Assembly: GCA_029260695.1 (NCBI GenBank)
Contig: JAJDCT010000374.1
Span: forward strand, 1-6,114
Source of the DNA: Phycisphaeraceae bacterium
GTDB lineage: Bacteria; Planctomycetota; Phycisphaerae; Phycisphaerales; Phycisphaeraceae
Direction of reading: 5' to 3'
DNA: 6,114 nucleotides
Part shown: in pieces, positions 1 to 4,559 of the stretch
Layout: every line of letters starts with the position of its first letter
Numbering within the stretch: position 1 is the first letter of the stretch
Notes under the pieces: generated by a model
Databases searched by the model: none
What the model was told of the DNA's origin: nothing
What the model saw: only the letters and a program-made list of their open reading frames with translations
Translations under genes and position numbers: made by a program

Positions 1-363
1 CAGGATTACGATCGCATCCGGGGCGTGCTTCTTAATGTTTTCACTGACATCCTTGACGATCTTCACGTTGGTCGCGATCAGATCGTCCCGGCTCATCCCC
101 GGCTTACGCGGGATCCCAGCCGTCACCACCACCACGTCCGAACCGGCGATATCCGTGTAATCCACCGTCCCGGTGATCTGGCTATCGAACCGCCCCATCG
201 GCCCGCACTGCGCCAGGTCCAGCATCTTCCCCTTGACCATGCCCTCGGCCTGAGGGATATCCAGCACCACGATGTCGCCAAGCTCCTGGCTGGCCGCCCA
301 CAGAGCACAACTGGCACCAACATTGCCGCCGCCGATGACAGAGATTTTCGCACGCTTGGGCAT
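1..363 (-). CDS. mdh: Malate dehydrogenase, N-terminal part (3' end outside window)
   Basis: Malate dehydrogenase catalyses the NAD-dependent interconversion of malate and oxaloacetate in the cytoplasm (TCA cycle). The frame is open from the ATG at 363 to the window edge and gives 121 residues, about 40% of the usual 310-330. The Rossmann motif is visible as VIGGGNVGA (residues 9-17), and D35 in VVLDI is the expected NAD ribose-binding acidic residue. The substrate loop AGIPRKPGMSRDDL (82-95) carries R86 and R92. An Arg at the R86 position, where lactate dehydrogenases have Gln, favours malate over lactate as substrate. N99 in ATN is the conserved cofactor/substrate contact. A GAAGGA Shine-Dalgarno sits 9 nt upstream of this ATG. 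The gene lies 167 bp downstream of the sigma/anti-sigma pair on the same strand but has its own promoter, so it is probably not part of that operon. The family call is secure. The C-terminal half, including the catalytic His, is not visible. Confidence 0.95.
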   Translation of the reverse strand, partial: MPKRAKISVIGGGNVGASCALWAASQELGDIVVLDIPQAEGMVKGKMLDLAQCGPMGRFDSQITGTVDYTDIAGSDVVVVTAGIPRKPGMSRDDLIATNVKIVKDVSENIKKHAPDAIVIL

Positions 364-372
364 GATCCTGAA

Positions 373-378
373 TCCTTC
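373..378 (-). promoter_or_regulatory. Shine-Dalgarno site of mdh
   Basis: On the minus strand this reads GAAGGA, with 9 nt between it and the mdh ATG. A second purine patch (AGGA) lies only 2 nt from the start, too close to be used. The site supports the chosen mdh start. Confidence 0.7.
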
Positions 379-418
379 GCTAATGGGGTGAATAAGTCCG
401 ATGTTCGGAGGGCCATCC

Positions 419-446
419 ATCATAGCTAAGCCGATGCGATCGGCAA
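419..446 (-). promoter_or_regulatory. Candidate sigma70-type promoter of mdh
   Basis: On the minus strand TTGCCG (441-446) is followed after 16 nt by TATGAT (419-424), a 4/6 and 5/6 match to the -35 and -10 consensus. Transcription would begin near position 412, leaving a leader of roughly 50 nt before the mdh ATG. The position, just upstream of a gene with its own Shine-Dalgarno, is what a separate mdh promoter would show. Assigned by eye only. Confidence 0.55.
430..444. repeat. 15-bp inverted repeat inside the mdh promoter spacer
   Basis: The sequence is GCCGAT-GCG-ATCGGC, two perfect 6-bp arms around 3 bp. It fills most of the spacer of the candidate mdh promoter and overlaps the last 4 bp of its -35 box. 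A dyad at this place is a typical repressor operator position. No regulator can be named from the sequence. Confidence 0.5.
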
Positions 447-530
447 CCGACGTGCGAAGTCTCTAAGAACCCCCGCCAGAATGCCCTTCCATCCATTTGA
501 GGAAAGCGCCACTGCTGACTGAAGTCGGAC

Positions 531-2102
531 CTAACCGGGGCCGGGTTTCTTGGGTTTCGCGTACCACTCCAAGTCTGCGTGCATGTCCTCCAGATAATCC
601 TCTAAGGGAACGTCCAACGGCCTGTGGTTTCTCCGGCTATGGAGCCCCTGCAGATCTTCTTCCTTCTCACCAAACTTCACTCGTTGTTGGATTTTCTGCT
701 CAGTCAAGGGCAGCATCCGCCCCGGCAGGGTCGTCCAAGGCCATTTCGAATCGACTTCACTTACCGCCAGCGCCTGAATCCGGGTATGGATATCGGTGAG
801 CACCTCATCTAAGACCAAGACCACTTCCGGTAGCGGCAGGGTTGTCAGCGGGCGGAAACGTTTATGCCACTCGAGTCCTTGCGCCTCGTAGGCATCCTGA
901 AGCTCTTCCCGCGCAAAGATCTTCATACTCAGGTCAAGCGTATCAACCCTATCAGGCCAATCGCCTTCGGGGATCAACAGAGACCACGTCACATCCGCGC
1001 CGTCCTCGGTCCGGTGTTTCGCTAGAGACACCGCCTGATGCGACCTCCACTTATCGTTTTCAAGTCGTCGCCAACCCGATGTGATCGTTGTGTCACCGTA
1101 ACGCTTTCCGCCATGTCTGGGCATCTTCCGGAGCCGGCCAAAGCGTTGTTCGGTCTCTTCGGTGGGCCGGACGGAATGAACGATGTAGATCAAGCCGCCC
1201 TCCACCCGCTTCACCTCATGCACGGTGACGATCAAGCCCAAAATCTCTTGGGAATAAATCCCGTCGTCAATCACAAAGCGGTCCCCCGGCGGCGGGTCGA
1301 TCTCGACCAACCGGGTGTCGGGTGGGACATCGAGTTCGAAACGGGAGGCATCCATCGGCACGTCGTATTCAACGGTACATAATTCGTCGTTCTGCCACTG
1401 CCCGTCGCTCAGGATGTGCTCTTCGAACCGACGCACCAGGTTCTGATCGTCGAGCCACACCAGCCCCCTGCCATTGCCGTCGCCGAAACTCTTGGTGTAC
1501 AACCTGCACGAGACGCCCTCGATATCCCGATCGCCATTGGGGTCGCGCTGTGCCCGATTGAGGATCCGGTCAACACCAAATAACTCATCGAGCATAGCTG
1601 TCATGTTCCCGGAACGGCTCGGCTTGCGGACGGCAGAGCCCTTGTCTGACTGGTACTCCCACTGATACACGCCGTTGTCGAGAAAAGCCCGGGTCCTGCC
1701 CCCGCGCTCCTCCTTCATAAGCAATCCGTGGTCACGGTCGTACCAGACTTCAGTCTGTGTGATCCACTGCCCATCAAGCCAGACATTTCCCGTCGCGTGG
1801 ATGGTCTTCGCCTCTTCGATAGCTTGGATGGCCTGCGCGTATAGCGATTGCTGACCTCCGCCCAGCAGCGTCACCCACAGCGCCGCAGCGAGCGCAAGGC
1901 AGATCATCGCCGCAAACGCCGAACGCAAGACCCAATGCCGATGATAGCTCGGCGTCACGCCACATTCCGATTCCAGCTTCTGGCGGAACCCGGCCAGGCG
2001 TGCTCGCAACCGTGTCTCCACTTCCGGGGGCACGGGCGCCTCCGCTGACCGCTCTAGTGCGTGGTCGATCACCGTTTTATTGTTGTCGTTGTCGTTGTTC
2101 AT
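531..2102 (-). CDS. Membrane-anchored putative anti-sigma factor with LolA/RseB-like extracytoplasmic region
   Basis: The protein has 523 residues. Residues 1-56 are hydrophilic and probably cytoplasmic, with no HxxxCxxC zinc-binding motif. Residues about 57-80 form one transmembrane helix rich in Ala, Leu and Trp, preceded by H54, R55, H56 and R60, so the N-terminus should face the cytoplasm. Residues about 86-268 resemble LolA/RseB-like sensor regions: an N-terminal amphipathic helix (LYAQAIQAIEEA), beta-strand stretches with WLDDQNLV at 216-223, and the end pattern MDASRFELDVPPDTRLVEID. Residues about 270-420 look like a second beta-rich domain that I cannot name. The tail (460-523) is highly charged and Pro-rich. 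The start codon overlaps the stop of the ECF sigma gene (ATGA) and has a strong GGAGGT site, so the two are translationally coupled. By context it probably binds and restrains that sigma factor. The anti-sigma role is inferred from topology and gene pairing, not from a recognised binding domain. Confidence 0.75.
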   Translation of the reverse strand: MNNDNDNNKTVIDHALERSAEAPVPPEVETRLRARLAGFRQKLESECGVTPSYHRHWVLRSAFAAMICLALAAALWVTLLGGGQQSLYAQAIQAIEEAKTIHATGNVWLDGQWITQTEVWYDRDHGLLMKEERGGRTRAFLDNGVYQWEYQSDKGSAVRKPSRSGNMTAMLDELFGVDRILNRAQRDPNGDRDIEGVSCRLYTKSFGDGNGRGLVWLDDQNLVRRFEEHILSDGQWQNDELCTVEYDVPMDASRFELDVPPDTRLVEIDPPPGDRFVIDDGIYSQEILGLIVTVHEVKRVEGGLIYIVHSVRPTEETEQRFGRLRKMPRHGGKRYGDTTITSGWRRLENDKWRSHQAVSLAKHRTEDGADVTWSLLIPEGDWPDRVDTLDLSMKIFAREELQDAYEAQGLEWHKRFRPLTTLPLPEVVLVLDEVLTDIHTRIQALAVSEVDSKWPWTTLPGRMLPLTEQKIQQRVKFGEKEEDLQGLHSRRNHRPLDVPLEDYLEDMHADLEWYAKPKKPGPG

Positions 2103-2638
2103 GGTGCGTTACCTCCACCCGTTGGGTTCAGATGGCTTAGACGCTCACGTAGACGGGTTCGGCCGCGCGTGACGTGGACCCGCGCGGTTGTTTCGCTGCA
2201 ACCCAAGGCCTGGGCGATGTCGGCGTAGGGCATACGGTCGACCAGACGCATCAGTGCCGCAACCGCCTGCTTGCGAGGCAGCACGACGATCTGATCCATG
2301 ATCTGCTGACGCAGTTCATCCTCGACCAACACATCCCCCCCGGAGGCCCCGCTTTGCCCGGATTGATCGGTGACTCGCTCACGCAAGACCTGTTGATCCC
2401 GCCGGTGCTTCACACGGCGGCGCAGCGAGTCGTAGGCACAGTTGATGCAGATCCGCAGGATCAGGGCCTTGGGGTTTGGGTGGCTGAAGACCGCCCTGCG
2501 TTTGGACCAGATCTTCGTCAGCGCGTTCTGCAGGGCATCGTCTGAATCGTCCGCATCCCTCAGCACCCGCCAGATCACCCCGATCATCTGCCCCTCGATC
2601 GGCTCGATAAAGCGTGTGTAGCTGTCAGACGTATCCAT
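2099..2638 (-). CDS. ECF-type RNA polymerase sigma factor
   Basis: The protein has 179 residues, the usual length for a group 4 (extracytoplasmic function) sigma factor. Region sigma2 spans about residues 9-80, with core-binding and promoter-melting parts in DADDSDDALQNALTKIW (28-44) and RICINCAYDSLRRR (62-75). A loose linker (81-110) follows. Region sigma4 spans about 111-168, with the helix-turn-helix in PYADIAQALGCSETTARVHV (137-156) and a basic RGRTRLRERL end. The start at 2638 was chosen because TAAGGG lies 8 nt upstream and because sigma2 begins at once. The same frame is open up to 3097, but those extra residues show nothing sigma-like. It should direct core polymerase to a specific regulon when released from the membrane protein encoded immediately downstream, with which it overlaps by 4 bp. 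The exact ECF group is not assigned. Confidence 0.88.
   Translation of the reverse strand: MDTSDSYTRFIEPIEGQMIGVIWRVLRDADDSDDALQNALTKIWSKRRAVFSHPNPKALILRICINCAYDSLRRRVKHRRDQQVLRERVTDQSGQSGASGGDVLVEDELRQQIMDQIVVLPRKQAVAALMRLVDRMPYADIAQALGCSETTARVHVTRGRTRLRERLSHLNPTGGGNAP
2111..2116 (-). promoter_or_regulatory. Strong Shine-Dalgarno of the anti-sigma gene, inside the sigma gene
   Basis: On the minus strand this reads GGAGGT, 8 nt before the ATG at 2102. It lies within the last codons of the sigma factor gene. Together with the ATGA overlap it points to translational coupling and a matched supply of sigma and anti-sigma protein. Confidence 0.75.
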
Positions 2639-2646
2639 CAAACTTG

Positions 2647-2652
2647 CCCTTA
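2647..2652 (-). promoter_or_regulatory. Shine-Dalgarno that fixes the sigma gene start
   Basis: On the minus strand this reads TAAGGG, 8 nt before the ATG at 2638. It decides between this start and the far upstream ATG at 3097, which would add 153 residues unlike any sigma factor. Confidence 0.65.
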
Positions 2653-2798
2653 GAGGAGAACAACCCTCACAAGCATAAACGCTGGCCAGGCAATGGGTGT
2701 TTACCCGATCCCGCCCAGCCCACTCCCCCCGTGCGCACAAACGCAGTCTTCGCAGGTATATACGGCGGGCTGATTGTTCCTTCACCCAGCTCCACCGG

Positions 2799-2813
2799 GT
2801 GTCCGTCGGACAC
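2799..2813. repeat. 15-bp perfect dyad GTGTCCG-T-CGGACAC
   Basis: Two perfect 7-bp inverted arms surround one base. This is the only place in the cluster where the heptamer is paired head to head, about 160 bp upstream of the sigma gene start. The form fits a dimeric DNA-binding protein site or a short RNA stem. Confidence 0.5.
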
Positions 2814-3030
2814 GAACGGGTCCAGGGCCTGACCCAGCCGGACCCACTTACGACACCCTCCGTACCTCGTGATGGCCGGCGGACACAGCAAACCGCCTTG
2901 AAACAGCCCTGGGCAACATTCAAAAGGGGCGGACGTCCTACCCCATGATCCGGACACCGCGCAAGTAGCTCATTGACAAGTAAATAAACCATAAACCCGC
3001 TTTCAATAGGAGGGGGGGGCGGACACGGAC
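2799..3030. repeat. Cluster of CGGACAC heptamers upstream of the ECF sigma gene
   Basis: The heptamer CGGACAC occurs on the plus strand at 2807-2813, 2880-2886, 2951-2957 and 3020-3026, that is at steps of 73, 71 and 69 bp. An inverted copy (GTGTCCG) lies at 2799-2805. Three further CGGAC cores lie at 2839-2843, 2930-2934 and 3026-3030. Outside this region I found CGGACAC only once, inside ftsY (4608-4614). The sequences between copies do not align, so this is not a simple tandem repeat. Binding sites for a regulator are one explanation. Confidence 0.55.
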
Positions 3031-3107
3031 GTGGGTTCCCCCTGTAGGAACGAGGCGGATTGGGGATGGATGATCGGTAAGGGGTGTTTCTTTTCATCCA
3101 ACATAAA

Positions 3108-3136
3108 AATTTATCCCGCTACCCACTTGCCCTCAA
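3108..3136 (-). promoter_or_regulatory. Weak candidate promoter for the ECF sigma operon
   Basis: On the minus strand TTGAGG (3131-3136) is followed after 17 nt by TAAATT (3108-3113), each a 4/6 match to the sigma70 boxes, at the edge of the AT-rich island. It would give a leader of about 465 nt before the sigma gene, running through the heptamer cluster. This is a weak match. An ECF-type autoregulatory promoter may exist elsewhere but was not recognised. Confidence 0.25.
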
Positions 3137-3207
3137 ACTCTAACCCAGGGCCAACTCATTTAGCCTTCCTGCCACCGCGATCGAAATATGGGTCCGTGAT
3201 AGAACAC

Positions 3208-3221
3208 CATCCGCGCGGATG
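3208..3221. repeat. Perfect 14-bp palindrome CATCCGCGCGGATG
   Basis: The sequence is identical to its reverse complement over 14 bp with no spacer. It is centred about 90 bp upstream of the candidate ribH -35 box. No T-tract follows on either strand, so it is not a terminator. It could be an operator, but this is unproven. Confidence 0.4.
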
Positions 3222-3305
3222 CAGCACCCGTCTGCCTGTGGGCGAACCACCCAGAACTTCCAAATGCGTTGGCCATACCCCCACCTGAGAATAAGCCGCC
3301 CGCCG

Positions 3306-3335
3306 TTGGCAGCGTTAAATCACCGGCGATACAAT
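3306..3335 (+). promoter_or_regulatory. Candidate sigma70-type promoter of ribH-nusB-ftsY
   Basis: TTGGCA (3306-3311) and TACAAT (3330-3335) are each 5/6 matches to the -35 and -10 consensus, with an 18-nt spacer. Transcription would start near 3342, about 32 nt before the ribH GTG. The promoter lies inside the frame that an upstream TTG at 3269 would open, which argues against that longer ribH start. Confidence 0.6.
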
Positions 3336-3373
3336 GCCCGGCTCACCCCGAACACCCTCCCAACGAGCCACCC

Positions 3374-3853
3374 GTGCCTGACACGCCACCGAAACCCATC
3401 CAAGGCGACCTGATCGCTGATAACAACGTGAAGATCGCGGTGGTGGTGGCTCGGTTTAATGAGTTCATTACCAAGCATCTGCTGGACGGGGCGGTGGACA
3501 CCTGGGTCCGGCTGGGCGGGGACGCGGGGGCGTTGACGGTGGTGTGGGTGCCGGGGAGCTTTGAGCTGCCGGTGACGGCGAAGAAGCTGGCCGAATCGGG
3601 CGAGTACAAGGCGGTGATCTGCATGGGGTGCGTGATCCGAGGCGAGACCGATCATTACGATCATGTGGTCGAGCAGACAGCCAAGGGGATCAAGGATGTC
3701 GCCGTGTCGACGGGCGTGCCTTGCATCTTCGGGGTGCTGACGTGTGACACGTTGGAACAGGCGGTGAACCGGGCCGGCTCGAAGATGGGCAACGCCGGTC
3801 GCAGCGCGATGATGACGGGGATCGAGATGGCGGACCTGATGAAGAAGTTATAG
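3374..3853 (+). CDS. ribH: 6,7-dimethyl-8-ribityllumazine synthase (lumazine synthase)
   Basis: The enzyme condenses 5-amino-6-ribitylaminouracil with 3,4-dihydroxy-2-butanone 4-phosphate, the penultimate step of riboflavin synthesis, and usually forms cytoplasmic 60-mer or pentamer shells. From the GTG at 3374 the protein has 159 residues, close to the family's 150-160. Visible motifs are IQGDL (9-13), the substrate-binding ARFNEFIT (26-33), VPGSFELP (59-66), GCVIRGETDHYDHV (85-98) with the catalytic H94, TGVPCIFGVLT (113-123) and the phosphate-binding NRAGSKMGN (132-140). The GTG was chosen because homologues begin just before the IxGxL motif and a good promoter lies 40-70 bp upstream. A TTG at 3269 in the same frame would add 35 Pro-rich residues. 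No Shine-Dalgarno precedes the GTG. nusB follows after 51 bp, a common bacterial ribH-nusB arrangement. Confidence 0.95.
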   Translation: MPDTPPKPIQGDLIADNNVKIAVVVARFNEFITKHLLDGAVDTWVRLGGDAGALTVVWVPGSFELPVTAKKLAESGEYKAVICMGCVIRGETDHYDHVVEQTAKGIKDVAVSTGVPCIFGVLTCDTLEQAVNRAGSKMGNAGRSAMMTGIEMADLMKKL

Positions 3854-3894
3854 TGAGTTGTGGACAGCGGCTCGCGGTGAGTGTGACAGATTAT

Positions 3895-3899
3895 GGAAG
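3895..3899 (+). promoter_or_regulatory. Shine-Dalgarno-like GGAAG before nusB
   Basis: GGAAG lies 5 nt before the ATG at 3905, whereas the in-frame ATG at 3893 has no purine-rich site upstream. This favours 3905 as the nusB start, although the difference is only four residues (MEDA). Confidence 0.45.
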
Positions 3900-3904
3900 A
3901 CGCA

Positions 3905-4498
3905 ATGACAGAACAAAACCCCAAGGCCGATCCGGATGCTCGTGAAGGGATTTCCGGGCAAGCTTCCGGGGAAGCTTCCGGGAGCGGCAACCGCCGGGAC
4001 GTGCGTCGGCTTGCGATGCAGGTGCTGTACCAGATGGACGTGACCGGCCTGCGCGATCGCCAGGCGATCATTGACGGCCTGGACGACAACTTCGATAACG
4101 CCCGTGTGCGGGAAGAAGGCACGGACCTGGCGCAGGCGGCGTGGGCGCAACACGCCGAGGCGGACGGCAAGATCGCCGAACTCGCCCCCGAATGGCCGAC
4201 CCACCGCCAACCACCTGTCGACCGGGCGATCCTCCGGTTGGCCTACCACGAGATCGTCACCGGCCACGCACCGGTCAAGGTCGCGATCAATGAGGCGATC
4301 GAACTCGCTAAGAATTACGCCAGCGAGCAGAGCCCCGCGTTTGTCAATGGCGTACTGGATAAATTCGCGAAGACCATTGATCCGGCGGATGAGACGGGGG
4401 ATATACCGGGGGACATACCGGGGGACACGCCCGCTGAAGCAGACTCCGCCGACGAGCAGGCCTGGCTTGATGACGCGAAAAGCGGCGAAAGCGCTTAG
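3905..4498 (+). CDS. nusB: Transcription antitermination factor NusB with low-complexity N- and C-terminal extensions
   Basis: NusB binds boxA RNA with NusE (S10) and joins antitermination complexes on rRNA operons. From ATG 3905 the protein has 197 residues; an ATG at 3893 would give 201. The all-helical NusB domain covers about residues 30-158. It opens with the Arg-rich RNA-binding helix NRRDVRRLAMQVLYQMD (29-45), then VDRAILRLAYHEI (105-117) and the family signature PVKVAINEAIELAKNYASEQ (123-142), followed by FVNGVLDKFA (146-155). NusB proteins are often 130-150 residues. Here about 28 Gly/Ser/Ala-rich residues precede the domain, and about 38 acidic Pro/Gly/Asp-rich residues follow it. 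Both extensions contain 12-bp tandem repeats and are probably disordered. The gene lies 51 bp after ribH and 61 bp before ftsY on the same strand, so co-transcription is likely. The family call is secure. Confidence 0.94.
   Translation: MTEQNPKADPDAREGISGQASGEASGSGNRRDVRRLAMQVLYQMDVTGLRDRQAIIDGLDDNFDNARVREEGTDLAQAAWAQHAEADGKIAELAPEWPTHRQPPVDRAILRLAYHEIVTGHAPVKVAINEAIELAKNYASEQSPAFVNGVLDKFAKTIDPADETGDIPGDIPGDTPAEADSADEQAWLDDAKSGESA
3953..3988 (+). repeat. 12-bp tandem repeat in the nusB N-terminal extension
   Basis: There are three units in codon phase, each beginning TCCGGG. The first two differ by one base (caa/gaa), and the third diverges in its second half. They encode SGQA-SGEA-SGSG, residues 17-28 of NusB. 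Confidence 0.7.
4397..4432 (+). repeat. 12-bp tandem repeat in the nusB C-terminal extension
   Basis: There are three units in codon phase of the form GGGGAYAYRCCS, encoding GDIP-GDIP-GDTP (residues 165-176). The first two units differ at one base. Pure in-frame repeats of this sort arise by replication slippage and do not disturb the folded domain upstream. Confidence 0.75.
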
Positions 4499-4510
4499 CC
4501 ACCGCTAGCT

Positions 4511-4522
4511 CTAAATCTTTAG
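4511..4522. repeat. 12-bp inverted repeat in the nusB-ftsY gap
   Basis: CTAAA-TC-TTTAG has two perfect 5-bp arms. It lies 13 bp after the nusB stop in the 61-bp spacer. It is too short and AT-rich to act as a terminator, and its role is unknown. Confidence 0.3.
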
Positions 4523-4546
4523 CCTGAACCCTCGGCCCTGAACCCT
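4523..4546 (+). repeat. Direct repeat CCTGAACCCT upstream of ftsY
   Basis: Two identical 10-bp copies lie at 4523-4532 and 4537-4546, separated by CGGC. A partial third copy (ACCCTG) follows at 4549-4554. The array ends a few bases before the ftsY ATG and takes the place where a Shine-Dalgarno would be expected. Confidence 0.6.
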
Positions 4547-4559
4547 AGACCCTGCCCCC

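Larger units (their letters stand above)
2639..3373. other. 735-bp divergent intergenic region between the ECF sigma gene and ribH
   Basis: No convincing gene is seen. Open frames exist on both strands, but their translations are Pro-, Arg- and Ser-rich and resemble no family I recognise. The region holds a cluster of CGGACAC/GTGTCCG heptamers (2799-3030), a run of eight G (3012-3019), an AT-rich island (about 3086-3114), a perfect 14-bp palindrome (3208-3221) and a candidate ribH promoter (3306-3335). It is much longer than the other gaps in this window and must hold promoters for both flanking genes. A structured RNA or small RNA cannot be excluded by eye. Confidence 0.6.

Noticed and set aside
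25..429. 134-codon plus-strand open frame over mdh
   Set aside because: It is the antisense shadow of mdh; the translation is rich in His, Arg and Asp and resembles no family.
2776..2780. GGAAC on the minus strand as the -35 box of an ECF autoregulatory promoter
   Set aside because: No recognisable ECF -10 element (such as CGTC) occurs 16-17 nt downstream. The GTATAT nearby is at the wrong spacing.
2667..2957. Small minus-strand open frame (96 codons) in the intergenic region
   Set aside because: It has no Shine-Dalgarno and no recognisable domain, and the residues follow the GC-rich base composition. It could be a decayed gene fragment, but nothing supports that.
2973..2978. Perfect TTGACA on the plus strand as a -35 box
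   Set aside because: The bases 16-18 nt downstream (ACCCGC and neighbours) do not resemble a -10 box, and no plus-strand gene follows for about 400 bp.
3035..3051. Inverted repeat GTTCC-7-GGAAC
   Set aside because: The arms are only 5 bp with a 7-nt loop, no T-tract follows, and this is expected by chance in a region this long.
2639..3097. Upstream extension of the sigma frame to an ATG at 3097 (332-residue protein)
   Set aside because: The extra 153 residues look like translated noncoding GC-rich DNA, sigma region 2 begins right after the Met at 2638, and a Shine-Dalgarno sits 8 nt before that Met.
3030..3373. FMN riboswitch upstream of ribH
   Set aside because: The conserved RFN elements (such as AGGGTGAAATTCCC and the GACCGGCGGT part) are not seen, and the predicted leader of about 32 nt is too short to hold one.
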